A stretch of DNA of 38,125 nt from Ophiosphaerella korrae (GCA_028456385.1 JALNQF010000377.1:1-38125), one strand, 5' to 3'; numbered from the stretch's first letter, positions 1-11,950 are shown. Program-made: numbers and translations. Notes: generated by a model from the letters alone, not told the origin.

Positions 1-414
1 AACTTAGTCTACTTTAAAAAAAAGATTAAGTTATAAGATCTATAGCTTAAGCTTATTTTATTCTCTATAGTAGAGGTTTAGCTTAGTAACTTTAGAAGTT
101 AGCTATATAGGTTACTCCTATACGCTAGTTATCTATATTTATTAACGTATTACTTATCTTAAAGGTATTTAATATATTAAGACCTTAGAACTAAGTAAGA
201 GTAATAAGGGTAAGTAGGCTTCTATAAGATAGGTAAGGTTAATAAATAAGTTAGTTACTTAACTTAATTAATAGTTAGCTCTTATTAGAGTATTATAAGG
301 TATATAAGTATTAATAAGTAGATAAGAATCTAATTAAAGTATTAGTTATAATACTCTATTAAAATAAGAAGTAAAAAAGAGATTAAATATAATAGTCTAT
401 AAAGGTCTATTAAC
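1..414. other. AT-rich RIPed DNA, nothing recognised
   Basis: This stretch is very AT-rich with abundant TpA and almost no CpA or TpG. It holds no usable reading frame, RNA gene or repeat boundary that I can see. Its composition matches the rest of the window, so it is probably a decayed repeat cut by the window edge. Confidence 0.6.
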
Positions 415-540
415 GTTCCTATATACTTACTATCTAGCGTTTATTCCTAAGTACTTACTCTAGAGTGTTCGCTCTAGAGTACTTATTCTAGAGCGTTTAC
501 TCTAAAGTATTTACTCTAAAGTGTTTATTACTAAATAGTT
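415..540. repeat. 14-bp minisatellite, about 9 units
   Basis: Nine consecutive 14-bp units can be laid end to end from 415 to 540, with a consensus close to actctagagtgttt. Units at 457, 471, 485, 499 and 513 are the best preserved; the outer units at 415-456 and 527-540 have drifted. Most differences are transitions. The unit carries the short palindrome ctctagag, giving the array a regular series of self-complementary sites. No function is evident. Confidence 0.85.
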
Positions 541-3034
541 ATATATTCTACTATACTATATTTCTTAGCCTAATTGCGTATAATATAATAGCTTACTTAC
601 TACTTAGTATTATAATAATTTTATTTCTTAAGTAAATTTATTTCTATAATTACTACTTAACTTTTTAAGTTTATAATTTTAATATAATAGATAGCTTTAT
701 ATTTTCCTACTTTTATAATTATGTTAGTTATTTAAATATTAATTATTTCTTTACTATAAGTTATTAAACAACTATTAATATATTTTACCTTAATAATTTT
801 TTTTAAAATCTTATATAATAAACTTAAGGCTTTAACTTTATAGTTTAATATTAGTAATTCTATAGCTTTACTATTAATAAGTACTATTATAAGTTTTTTT
901 ATTACTATATACTTTTTAGTATATTTAATTATTTTATTATATCTAGCTACTTACTACCTTTATAACTTTGTTTAGACTATTTTTTAGTTTAGTTTTCTTT
1001 AAAAGAATTTTTAGTTTTTTAAAAGCTTTTACTACTAGTATAGTAGCTTTTACTTTATTAATATTATTATTTTTTATTTATAAATAGAGTATTATATAAG
1101 TATATATATAGTAAGATCTAGTATCTTATATTTAGTTTTTATTTCTTTTCTATAGTTTTTATAGAATTATTCTAGAAATTTTTTTTTTATTTCTAGTTAT
1201 TTATATAGAATGTTCTTAGCTATTCTATATATTATTTTTTAGCTTTATAGTATAACTATTCTATTTTATATTTATTTTAAAATATTACTTTAAATTTAGT
1301 AATATTTAGGTCCTTTATTTCTTTTTTTAAATCTATATAGATAAAATCTATTTTATTTAGAATTTCTTTTATATTTATAATCTTTTAGAGTACTACTTAA
1401 GTTTTTATTTTTTTTACTTTAATTAACTTTTCTACTTCATAGTATTTTTTTTTATATATTAGTTTAATCTATTAATTTAGTATATATTTTCTTTTTTTTA
1501 TTTATTTAAATTTAGGTCTTATACTTATATTAGTAGTAATAGTATTTTTAATAGAATTAAAGTAATATCTTCTAGTAGTACTATATTATTAGTATATAAA
1601 ACAAATAAGTTTTTTAGTATTACTTTATTTTTTCTTATTTTATACGTCTAATTAGTTAGTTCTTTTATTATAATTTCTTTATATTATAAGAATTCTACTC
1701 TATTTAAAACTTATTTATATTTATTATATCTATTTTCTAGAGTTACTTTTTAGTATTTAATAATATATAAATATTTAATATATTTATTTAATTTATACGT
1801 CTAATATATTTCTAAGTTAATTTATTAATATAATTTCTTTTTTTATATCTATTTTTTTAAAGTATCTACTTTAGAATTTATAGTTTTTTCTTATAAATAG
1901 TTTACTAATTATAATAATAATATTAATAAAGCTTTATTTTTTTAGTTATAATATAACTTTATATTTGTTTTTTATAACTATTTTTTATTTAAGTTTTATA
2001 TTCTCTAGGTACTTATTTAGAATATTACTTACTATTTAGTATAATGTTTTAAATTTTCTTTTTATATATTTTAATAAGCTATAGATTTAGTATATTTTAT
2101 TTTATAATTTTTCTTTTATAATTACTAAATTTAGTTTTTCTTCTTTACTTATAGTAATTATTACTTTATATATAACTAGAATTTTTGTTTAGGTATATTT
2201 TTTTTATAAGAAAATTTTTTCTTTTAAGTATTAAGTTATAAATTATCTTAACTTTTAATATTCTAAATATACTTTTTTTATATTTTATTCTCTCTCTAAA
2301 GCTTTCTTTTTAGTTTTATCTATAGTAATTTTACTAATTTCTATTTCTACTATATAGGTTTATTTTAATTTTTTGTATTAGTCTTTTATTAAGAGTTTTT
2401 TTAAATACTTTTATTTTATTTTTATTAGTACTAATAGTTTTTAATAATTATTACTTTTTTAATAAGTTTAACTAATTTTTTAGAATATTTATTTTTTATT
2501 TATTTGTTTTTAACTAAGTTTATATTTTTTTATAAAAAAATATTTCTAGTAGTTTATAATTCTAGTTAAGTTATAATTAAAGTTTTCCTTATTTTATTAT
2601 ATAGTTTTCTATTAATTCTATTTATTTAAGTTACTAAAAATCTTATTTTGCTTTATTTTTCTTCTTAATTTCTTTAAATATAATTTTTTTTTTTAAATAC
2701 TTAATAATCTATAAGTATTTATTATATATCTATATTATAATTAAGTAATTTTCTAGTTTTCTTATTTAGGTTTATATAGTTTTAATAGTTTTTAGCTATA
2801 AATTAAAACGATTTTATAGCTTTATTTACTATATTTATATTTATAGTTAAAATCTTATTTTAGTTTATTTTAAATAAAGTTTAATTAAACTAATAGTATA
2901 AGTTTTATATTATTATAAAAGGTTTTAGATTTTTTTATTTTCTTATAAATTATTTAAGTAATTATATCTTAACTATTCCCTTTTAATATTATACTTATAT
3001 ATTTTTTATATTAATTTATATTTTTACTATAGTC
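541..3034 (-). pseudogene. Degenerate minus-strand coding-like tract, unidentified
   Basis: The plus strand is strongly T-rich here, so the minus strand is purine-rich, as expected for old coding DNA read leftwards. On the minus strand, one frame from about 3000 down to 2460 reads for well over 100 codons if TAA/TAG are taken as RIPed Gln or Trp codons. The result is rich in Lys, Asn, Ile and Leu, and more such stretches occur down to about 900. I see no catalytic motif and cannot name a family; a transposase or retroelement protein is possible but unsupported. The tract stops at the solo LTR inserted at 3040. It could also be a compositional artefact of a one-sided mutation pattern. Confidence 0.3.
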
Positions 3035-3039
3035 TCTTA
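3035..3039 (+). repeat. Target site duplication TCTTA, left copy
   Basis: TCTTA directly precedes the LTR at 3040 and is repeated exactly at 3472-3476. A 5-bp duplication is the usual footprint of LTR-retrotransposon integrase. Confidence 0.9.
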
Positions 3040-3471
3040 TATTACGATAGTAATAGAAGAGCTATAGATAGAGCCAATTAGTCCTACGATAAGTAACCTA
3101 GACTTATATAACCTAGAAGGATAGGAACTTAATTAGGAAACTATATATAACTAGGATACCTAGAGTAATCTACGATCTATAGACTCTTGGCATTAACAGA
3201 TTATAGATCAAGGTAATCCGCGATCTGTTAGTCTTAGCAACTATAGATTAATAGATTACATTAAGTATATAGTTAGTAGCAATACGTATTATTAGGATAG
3301 TATTAGCAATTCAATCCTTTAACTACGGAACGCTAATACAAGATAGTTATAAAAACATCTTCTATTGTTTATAGTTATTGTAGATTACTACACAAGCTTT
3401 TAATATTAACTTACAATCTACTAATACTTCTTAGGTACTAGGAAGTTAACCCTAGTAACTAACCTATTACA
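3040..3471 (+). mobile_element. Solo Gypsy LTR, 432 bp
   Basis: This is a solitary long terminal repeat, left by recombination between the two LTRs of a Gypsy element. It starts with tattacgatagtaatag (ancestrally TG...) and ends with cctattaca (...CA), flanked by the exact duplication TCTTA. Its second half aligns with the LTRs of both full elements, sharing the core attaggatagtattagcaat, the aatctactaatac block, and the gaagttaaccctagtaa end. It keeps clear CpA and TpG (for example ggcattaaca), so it is among the less mutated sequences here. The first bases form an inverted repeat, TRTTAC-GATA-GTAAYA, like the palindrome that opens the LTRs of element 1. Confidence 0.9.
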
Positions 3472-3476
3472 TCTTA
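3472..3476 (+). repeat. Target site duplication TCTTA, right copy
   Basis: Exact repeat of 3035-3039, immediately after the ...ttaca end of the solo LTR. Confidence 0.9.
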
Positions 3477-5162
3477 TAACTTTTTAATTATTTATATTTA
3501 TATTTAAAGTTTTTATAATAATAATAATTTAGATAAGTTTTTAATATATAATACTACTACTATTTTTTTATTACTTAATAATTTACTTAAAAGCTTTTAT
3601 CTTTTCTAAAACTATATTGTTATATATTTTAATATTTAATCTTTTATAAAATATTTTTTAATACTTTAGGTATTTATTTTATTATAAGGTTCGTACTAAA
3701 AGTAATACTATTTAACTAATAATTAATAATATATATAAATTAGTTTACTTAATAGTTTAATAAAAATAAATATTAAGTTAACTTAATAGAATAGGATTAT
3801 TTAATAAGTTTAAAACAAAGATATATAAATAAGTAATATAATTATTATATTAAAATATTATTAAATATACAAAGTTATTTAGTTAGAAATAGTTTTTATT
3901 TATAAAGTAAATTTTCTATATATAATCTATACTATATTTTAGTATATTATATACTACTAAAGCTAATAAGTTTTAATAAGCTTTTATTAGTTTAATCTAT
4001 ACTAATTACTTTTCGATATTACTAAAGTTATTTTCTTATTATTACTTACTTCTAATTTTATTTTCTATTTTTCTTACTTTTTAGAAAGTTATATTTTACT
4101 TAAAGTTTAAATTTCCTTTACTTTACTTAACTTAGAGAATTTTTATATTTTTTTAGTTTCTATTCTTTTAGCTTATATAAGCTTTTTTATATTTAAACTT
4201 TTATAACTAAAACCTTTTTTTTATTACTTTCTATATAATATAATTTAAGATATTATATAATAAAAGATCTTAATTAATTTTATATTATACTTTATATTCT
4301 ATATAGAATAAAAATAAGATATAAAAATTAAATTACTTTTATATAATACTTTAATACGTTATTTTTATAATAAAAAATTTCTAAATAAATCTAAAGCTAA
4401 AGCTATATTACTTATAATAAAAGAGATAAAGAAAAGTAAGAAGTAGAACTAAAGTAAACTATCTAGTATTAATAAAAACTATACTTACTACCTTTATTTA
4501 ATAACCTTTATAATATATATTTTTTACTTATATATAAACTATACTATTTGTAGAAATTATTATCTAGGTAATAAAAATTCTTTTCTAAATATAAATAGAA
4601 TACTTCTATTAGCTTCTCTCTTATTATTAGATCGAGTATACTAAATATTACTAAAGTACTCTAAAATATACTAGGTTAATAAGTAGTATAACTTTATAAA
4701 AATATAGTAGAAGAAAGAGTATTAAGAAAATATAGTATAAATAGTAATAACTAAATTAATTTAATCTTTTTAAATATACTAATATTATTACAATATATAT
4801 TACGTATATACGTATTATTATACTAGTAACTACTTAGTTAGCTACCTTTTCTTACTAAATAATAATAATTTAACAAATTACGTAAAACTCTAAAACTTAT
4901 AGTATAATATCTTGTAATACTAATAAATATATTAAGTAACTATAAAATCTAATATCCTTATATCCCTAATACTTTTAATTGCTTAGTACTAATTTAATTA
5001 AAAACCCTACTAGTTATTTAGAGTAACCTTATAACTACTATTTTATAATATATTATATCTTAATTTAACTTGTAGACTTAAAATTATTCTATATTTATAT
5101 TATAACCTAAAGTAATTACTCTACTAGGTATTCTAATATAAAGAGTACCTAAGTAAACTAAG
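3477..5162. other. AT-rich RIPed DNA without recognisable gene
   Basis: This is continuous low-GC sequence with no intact frame. About 3480-4260 is mostly pyrimidine-rich on the plus strand and may continue the tract split by the solo LTR at 3040. From about 4260 onwards A and T are balanced and the texture resembles the decayed coding DNA further right. The last few hundred bases may hold the upstream part of the helicase fragment that becomes recognisable at 5163, but I could not trace it with confidence. Confidence 0.5.
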
Positions 5163-5408
5163 TATAACGTATTCTATTACTAAATCTAATAAATTACTAG
5201 AACTAATAACTTCTCTTAGTACTAAGAAACTAAAGATCTAAAGCTTAATATCTTAATAACTACTAAATAGAATTAGCTAAAGGTCTTACTAGTATTAGAT
5301 ATATACTTAATCTTTAGGTTATTAAAAATATATAGCTCTACTATTAATATTACGTAACTTAAATAATAAAGGAGAAGATAATACTAAGAAAATAATCTTT
5401 TATAGTTC

Positions 5409-5413
5409 TATAT
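5409..5413 (-). repeat. Target site duplication TATAT, left copy
   Basis: TATAT precedes the minus-strand LTR and is repeated at 5850-5854. The call is strengthened because removing the LTR and one TATAT restores continuous homology to the inverted arm at about 6710-6984. Confidence 0.8.
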
Positions 5414-5849
5414 TATAATATAGCTCTAAGTTATTAACTACTTAAAGTATTAAGGGGAGAGTTTAGTAGATTAAAAGGTAATAGCTAAGGTTTATATAGT
5501 AATAGTGTAATAAACTATAAATAATAGGTAATTCCTAATAAAAGATATTAAGTATTATTGTTCTTAGTTAGAGATTAGATTACTAATACTATTCTAGTAA
5601 TATATATCTTATTAACTATATACCTATATTACTCTATTAATCTATTATTGCTAAGACTAATAGATTATAGATTATTAATCTATTAATTTATATTTACTAA
5701 AAACTATAGATTATAGATTACCTTATATATCTATACTATACGATATTTCTAAATTAAGTTTATATACCTATAGGTTATATAGTTCTAATCTATTAGAAGA
5801 AGAGCTAATTAGCTCTATCTATAGTTCTTTATCTATTACTATTATAATA
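5414..5849 (-). mobile_element. Solo Gypsy LTR on the minus strand, 436 bp, old
   Basis: Read on the minus strand this matches the LTR at 3040-3471. The right end gctctatctatag...ctattactattataata is the complement of its start, and the block agattagattactaatactattctagtaat is the complement of its conserved core. The two copies differ by many transitions and this one has almost no CpA or TpG, so it has been through more RIP. It lies inside the left arm of the helicase inverted repeat and is flanked by TATAT on both sides. No internal retrotransposon sequence adjoins it, so it is a solo LTR. Confidence 0.8.
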
Positions 5850-5854
5850 TATAT
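5850..5854 (-). repeat. Target site duplication TATAT, right copy
   Basis: Exact repeat of 5409-5413 on the far side of the minus-strand LTR. Confidence 0.8.
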
Positions 5855-5915
5855 AAAATAACTCTAAAACTACTAAATAGAATTATATAATATTTTAATA
5901 TATTATAGTCTTATA

Positions 5916-6709
5916 TATATATATAACTAGTTTCTAAACTTTTACTTTACTATCTTTTACTATTATATAAGCTATTTAATATAAAAGTTTATTTTCTTAC
6001 TTTATAACGTTTTAGTATAATCTAATAAATAGTAATAATATATATATATATAAACCCTATATATTAATCTTTAAAAGTAAAACTATTATATAAAGAATTA
6101 TTATAGGCTATACTAAAAAGGAGAATAGTAGTTATTAGGTATAGAGAAATTTAGTAAAATAAGCTTTCTCTTTTTATAACTTTATAAATAGCTATATAAT
6201 TTTTAGAATGTTTTAATACAAGATAAAATATATATATTAAGAACCTAGCTATAGTAGAACTTAAGCCTAGATCCTTTATAGATATATAGTAACTCTAGAA
6301 CTTAAACTTATATACTCTATATAGTTGCCCTAGTAACCTAGGTAACTTACTTGTTTAGGTAACTCTAGCTACTTAGGCTAGAACCTAAATAGTAGATATA
6401 CGCGCTTATAATCTAAGCGCTTAATATAATATAGAGCTCTCTTTACTATAGATATCTAATCTATACTTTTCTTCTATACGTAACTAACTATAGTTATAAA
6501 GCTCTACCTATATACTAAGTAATATTAATAATATATAAACGTATATTATTTTAAATATATATATTACTTTATTAAGGTTCTATAAAGTTATTAAATAAAT
6601 CCTATTTATATACTAGTTAGCGTCTATAGTAAATACTTTATATAATTATATAAATATTAACTTATAACTTTACTAATCTATATCTAATATATAGATATAT
6701 AGTATACTC
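5916..6709. other. Spacer between inverted helicase arms
   Basis: About 800 bases separate the two arms of the inverted repeat. The part at about 6290-6480 is less AT-rich than its surroundings and includes gcgcttataatctaagcgc, a short inverted repeat. No reading frame or known element is recognisable. It presumably contains the downstream parts of one or both helicase relics and the junction that created the inversion. Confidence 0.5.
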
Positions 6710-6984
6710 TATTTTTTTCTAATTCTATTAAATAATTATAGAGTTATATTATATAGAACTACAAAAGTTTATTTTCTTAGTATTATCTACTCTTTTATTT
6801 TATAACTTACGTAATATTAATAGTAAAGCTATAAAATTTTAATAGTGTAAAGGTTTTATATATATCTATTACTAGTAAGACTTTTAGCTAATTCTATTTA
6901 GTAGTTATTAAGATAGTAAGCTCTAGATCTTTATTTTTCTAGTACTAAAGAAAGTTGTTAGTTTTAGTAATAGAATACGCTATA
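6710..6984 (-). pseudogene. Helicase core relic, right arm of inverted repeat
   Basis: This is the reverse-complement partner of 5163-5915. On the minus strand it reads IALLLILRKL-NKRVDNTKKINF-SS, closely paralleling the plus-strand arm, preceded by LTTFFSTRK where a RecQ-type helicase would have its LTATLP motif. It continues the minus-strand coding direction of the OrsD/helicase-like relic to its right and lies roughly 600 codons downstream of the segment at 8500-8621. I recall a spacing of that order in those large proteins. Stops at Gln/Trp-type positions and drift in Gly, Arg and Glu codons fit RIP. The helicase assignment is inference; the paired arms are observed. Confidence 0.45.
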
Positions 6985-9900
6985 ATAAGTAATAGTTAGG
7001 ACTAATTAATATTAAGTACTATTAAGTAAGCTATATAATTATATATATAATACCTTTATATATTACTACTAAAATATAGTATTTAACTTTCTATAGTTAC
7101 TTAATAATTAGATTATCTACTTTTATATAAAGAAATTTTAATTATATAAGTAAATTAATTAGCTTTTAGAAGTACTCTCTATATTATCTATAAATCTTAG
7201 CTACTAAACTTACTTTAATACTAGTAGCTTTATATTATTACTACTTAAGAAAAGTTTTAGAATATACCTTTTACTTTATTATCTTAATAGACTCTTTATT
7301 ATACCTATATCTTTAGAGAAAACTTATAGTTCTTTTAACCTTTACTACTACTTATTATAATACTATAACTATACCTTTCTTACTAATAAGTCCTTTATTA
7401 GTCTAAATAAGTATATATCTAGCTTTAGCTTATATCTTAGCTTTAATAGTATACCTTTCTTCTATATTATATAACGCTTTATAGCTACTTAGTATACTTC
7501 TTTTAATATAGCTCTAAATATTATAGAAGCTAAAGATACTTATATTTCTAAAGTAATATCTAGGGTATATAAACCTAACTTTATAGAACTAGCCTCTCTT
7601 AAAAGTATTAATAATAGTTTTATATAAACTCTATATAAACTATTTATAGTATCTTTTATCTTTTCTTTTTATTCTAACTTCTAAGTTATCTAAGATATAG
7701 AGACTAACTATTTTTAGATTTATCCTATTAATAATAAAGTAGCTAAGATCTTTAGTATACTTATAGTTATTACTATTATCTATAGATATAAGAGTTATTC
7801 TAAACTAGATACTCTTAATAATTAATAATACTAATAAAGATAGTATTTAAAAAAAAAGAAAGTATATCCTTATAGCTAATATTAAAAGTAAATTTAGTCT
7901 ACCTATTTAGAATAGATCTCTATATATAGTATAGGTCCTATTTAGAGTATACTATAACTAACGTAATATAAAATTCGCCTCTATAGGTATTCTTAATTAG
8001 TATACTTTTATACTAGTAGGATATCTCTATTAGCTTCTTTTAAGCTAAGCTATCTTTTAATAATATAATAAGTAGACGTATAAGAAACGCGTTTACTAAT
8101 ATATTATATTAGACTAAGATACCTACGTACTAAGAGGATATACTTATAAATATATAATTTATATTAAATTACTTTATATACTATCTATAGCTTTATAGAA
8201 CTAGTTATATAATTAAAGCTATTATTAAAATATTACTTATTTTACTCTTTATAAGTTTAAGCTTAAACTAAGCTAAATATAACTACTAAGGAAATATAGC
8301 TCTTTTCTACTATCTAGAGTAAGATATAAAAAGAGTTTAATCTAGCTTTTACTATATACTTACTAGAGTTTATTCTATACTTTAAAGAAAAGAGAAATAC
8401 TAGCCTACTTACTCTATTATTAATAAGTACTACTCTATATATATCTTACTATAACTATAGAAACTCTATCTAATAAAACTAACTCTATCTTTTAATAACT
8501 ATAAGACGCTAGGTATAGATTCTATAGCTTTACTCTTACTAAATAATAACTTTTCTATTAATAACTACTAGCTCTTAACTACTAACCTATATACTATACT
8601 ATAGAATTATACTATATTAAAATATAAATCTATATATAAAAACTTGTTATACTTTATCTATACTATATAGATATAGAATATTATATTATAATAGATCTTT
8701 AACTTATATATCTATAAATCTAATATCTACTATATAAGACTATAACTTTCCTAGACTATAAACTTCTCTATTATCTATTAGCTATAGATAAAAATACTTG
8801 TAATCCTCCCTTTAAAGTTTAACGCCTATTACTCTCTCTCTCTCTAATCTAGGTAGCTAGCTAGAGCCTTAATAATAATCTCTTTAAGTAAAAAAATACT
8901 TACTTACTACTAATAAGCTATAGTAAAAAGCTATATAGATAGACTTTCTCTTTAGACTTATTACGTAGAAGTAGTTAACTTTAAATATAGAGAGAAGATA
9001 TTAGCCTTCTTAATCCTCTATACTAGCCCCTATTAAGAGACTAAGATATAAAATACAATTATTAGCAAAGCTACTTAAGGTCTAGAGATTACCTAAAATA
9101 ATATATTTACTACTTCCTTAGCCTATCTCTTTTATAATTAATAAGTACTAATTAACTTATACTTTATTATAGCTATAGAAAATCTACCGAATAAATCTAT
9201 CTATATCTTTCTTTAACTTTAGTAGTTTTCTCTATAATCTAATTAACTCTTACTTTACTTATAGCTTTTCCTTATTATTTTAAGGGCTATTATAACTCTT
9301 TATTACTTTTACTTACCTTTACTCTTATAAGATCTAGTTACTAATACTTTTATACTCTATTTAAATCCTAACCTATATTAGCTACTACTCTAAAGTAGCT
9401 TAATATCTAACTTACTAATCTTTTTCGTTATCTTTAGAATATAAAGTACTATCCTATTATCTTCTTTCTATAGAAATACGTCTAGTTTTAGAAACTAGAG
9501 TATTTAAGTTATAAGATTAGCTACTAATAGCTCTAGATCCTTTTTAGTACCTTTATTAAAGCTATATATATTTAGTAGTATATAAAGTGTAACTAATAAA
9601 GTATAACTAGTTAATACTATTATTAATATTAAATTATATAGTAGATCTCCTAGATACTATATAAGGTAATTCTATACTACCTAATAGTACTCTAAGATTA
9701 TTAAGTTACTCTTTTTAAACTACTCTACTTACTTATTAAATTCTTTCTTAATAATTATAGAGATACTAGTAAATAGGATAGAATAGCTAAAGTTAATCTT
9801 TCGCTTCTTTCCTATATTTACTAATTACTAGTCTACCTTAATAGTAGTACGCTTTAGGCTACTAGGCCTAGCTACTAATACTAACCTAGATATTACAACT

Positions 9901-10460
9901 TTAATAAGTATAATAACTTTTTAATACGTTAACTTAAAATAATAAGACTCTAGAATCTACTTAATATAGTTAGAAAGTATTACTACTATAAGCTTACCTA
10001 CTTACTACTCTTTTATAATATAGCTAGTATTAGTATACTTAATTATAACCTAGATAATTAAGAACTAAGTAGAATAAAGAGATAAAACTACTTCCTTTAT
10101 AAACTACTTCTTATTAATACTAGCTTAATAAAGCTCTTCTATAAAATCTCTTTACGTCTTAGTAGAAATAAAGTCTAAAGTAAAAGCTATCTCTTTAGCT
10201 ATAAATAATATAAGTGTATTGTAGCTCTTATAGTATAATTAGTATCTTAATTAGAAAGTAAGTTTTATTACTTACTACTATAAGAAAAGATACTTCGCTT
10301 ATATCTAGTCTTATAATACTATCTACTAGTACTACGTAGACTATAAATCTTAGCTTAATATACTATCTATTTGTAGAGCTACTCTTATACCTTAATTAAG
10401 TTAACGCTAGAGTTAGTAGCTAATAAATACTTTTATTTCTAATATCTATAGGTTATAAAA
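6985..10460 (-). pseudogene. RIPed OrsD/RecQ-helicase-like gene relic (telomere-linked-helicase type)
   Basis: The minus strand carries a long protein-like reading once TAA/TAG are read as former Gln/Trp/Arg codons. The clearest segment runs from 8621 down to about 8500: FNIV-FYSIVYRLVVKS, two stops, LLIEKLLF, then AIESIPSV. From memory this parallels the conserved DIVRFHSMVYGLV-ESRRLL-EELLFG...IPSVPW block of very large fungal proteins that join an N-terminal OrsD (DUF3505) zinc-finger region to a C-terminal RecQ-like helicase. Almost every difference is a RIP-type change (D to N, H to Y, M to I, G to R/S, E to K). About 570 codons upstream, at 10351-10399, NLIKV-E-LYKQIVY could be the remnant of a zinc finger, but it lies in another frame. 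Many stops and at least one shift are needed, so this is a dead gene. Confidence 0.42.
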
Positions 10461-11143
10461 TACTTCTTTAAAAAACTACGCTATACTATTTAGCTTACGT
10501 ATTAACTTACTTCTAAGCTTCTAGAACTATAGCTAACTATAGTAACTAGAAGTAACCTTAAGCTTATAATAGTATAAAAGGGAGGCTATATATATTAGAA
10601 TAAGTTAACTATCTTTAGTCTATAGCTACTTTATAATATTAAGCTTACTTATACTATTATATAGATCTAGTATACGTAGTATAATATATAGCTATACTCT
10701 CTTCTTAATACTATTAAACGTCTTAAGAGGGCCTAATACTAAACCTATTAGGACTTTCTCTAACCTAGTAAAGTAGTAGCTTCTAAGCTAGTTAAGTACT
10801 ATAACTCTTTTAGAAAAAGCTATATTATATCTCTTACTACTACTTACTTTAAACTATTAATATATCTTTTCTATTATAAGCTTAAAGACTTTAGTAAATA
10901 AGCTTAATACTTTAAAGAAGATAAGAAGTTAAAAGTATTATAAAATCTAGATATATAGCTACTTTTCTTTTAAAAAGAACTATATAAGCTAAAAGATAAG
11001 CTATAGTACTATATTAAATTAGTAGCGCTTATAAATAAGATAGTAAATATTAATAGATACTACTTATTCTATATAGAAAGAAAGCTTTTCTTCTATAACT
11101 ACTACTTCTATTTACTACTATTTATAAGTAAATAGCTTAGATA
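10461..11143. other. Degenerate sequence, origin unclear
   Basis: This holds no intact frame. It may contain the start of the minus-strand helicase-like relic. The minus strand around 10730-10790 reads GLEKVLIGLVLGPLKTF without a stop, but I do not recognise it. The CpA/TpG depletion is as severe as in the neighbouring relic. Confidence 0.4.
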
Positions 11144-11950
11144 ACTCTAGAATACCTAGTAAGAGCTCGCCTTATACGCGCTAAAGAAGACGTTACTACT
11201 TAGCTTTAATCTTAGTAGCGTTTATATTAGATATAAAGAGCCTAAGAGTAGCTATAGTAAAGCCTTTATCTATAAAGAGATTATCTAGATAGTAGTAAAT
11301 TAAGCGCTTAATATTAGAGTACTTCTAGAAGTACCTAAAAGAATAGATATTAGCGCCTTAGTTCTAGAAGCTTATATTATCTTTTATAACTATAAGTAAG
11401 TTATTAAATAAAAAAGATAGTAAGTAGAGAGAAGTAAAATTACTATATACTAAATAGAATACTAATAGGTAGAAGGTAAAGTCCTAGCTCTACTTATACT
11501 TACTAGTAATAGCGTTATAATAAGTAAGAAGATAGAGCGTAGATATATATTCTAGATTAGGTAATAAAGTATTAAAGTAATATATATTAATAGTAAGAGT
11601 ATATAAAATAGAGTAAATATAATTAAGATTGTATTTATATTCTAATTTAGTCTATTACTAGTTAAGACCCTTAGTATATAGAGCCTAGTAATTATCTCTA
11701 GTAATTAAAACTAAGTCTACTCCTAGGCCTAGCTATAATTCTAAAGTCTATCCTTATTCTTCCTTTTTATATTCTCTTTCTAAATTAGATTCTAAATTAT
11801 CTATAGGCTTTAGACGTGTTTCTTTTAAAAGCGCCTATAGCTACCTATTAACCTTAATCTTAATATTAGTACTATAATTATAGGCGTAGAAGGCTAGCTA
11901 GTTCTTAGTCTAGAAGGTGTTAGAAAAGTATTATTCTATAAAATTCCCCT
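11144..11950 (+). pseudogene. Plus-strand coding-like relic, unidentified
   Basis: One plus-strand frame starting at 11144 stays readable for roughly 260 codons if TAA/TAG are treated as former Gln/Trp codons. It opens with LEYLVRARLIRAKEDVTT and continues rich in Gln, Arg, Ser and Leu. The plus strand is purine-rich, which supports coding in this direction and so separates it from the minus-strand helicase-like relic to the left. I see no motif that assigns a family. The high density of converted codons in a Gln-rich reading also means the frame could be partly accidental. Confidence 0.25.

Larger units (their letters stand above)
5163..5915 (+). pseudogene. Helicase-like fragment (plus strand), split by an LTR
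   Basis: This is the left arm of a large inverted repeat; 5163-5408 plus 5855-about 5915 match the reverse complement of about 6710-6984. The match runs straight through the LTR insertion point, so the LTR came later. On the plus strand the arm reads KKLKI-SLIS--LLNRIS, and then IALLLILRNL-NKGEDNTKKIIFYSS, with dashes at TAA/TAG codons or drifted positions. The right arm gives matching peptides in the opposite direction. The layout, a LITSLS segment (compare LTATLP of RecQ-type helicases, motif III) followed by a KKIIFYSS segment (compare motif IV, K-IVYC-S), suggests a RecQ helicase core. The family call is inference from memory; the homology between arms is seen directly. Confidence 0.45.

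Noticed and set aside
5163..6984. The inverted repeat could be the terminal inverted repeats of a DNA transposon.
   Set aside because: The arms read as matching helicase-like protein segments rather than termini, no clear target duplication flanks them, and no transposase is seen between them.
8101..8160. Plus-strand AFTNILYW near 8090 resembled a reverse transcriptase F-DD box.
   Set aside because: The second Asp position does not fit even after undoing RIP, and no flanking reverse transcriptase motifs are present in that frame.
10262..10350. Plus-strand reading YYYKKRYFAYI looked like a retroelement CCHC zinc knuckle, suggesting a Tad-like LINE.
   Set aside because: The residues do not fit C-x2-C-x4-H-x4-C spacing when counted, and no endonuclease or reverse transcriptase motif follows on the plus strand. 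The minus strand gives the better coding signal further left.
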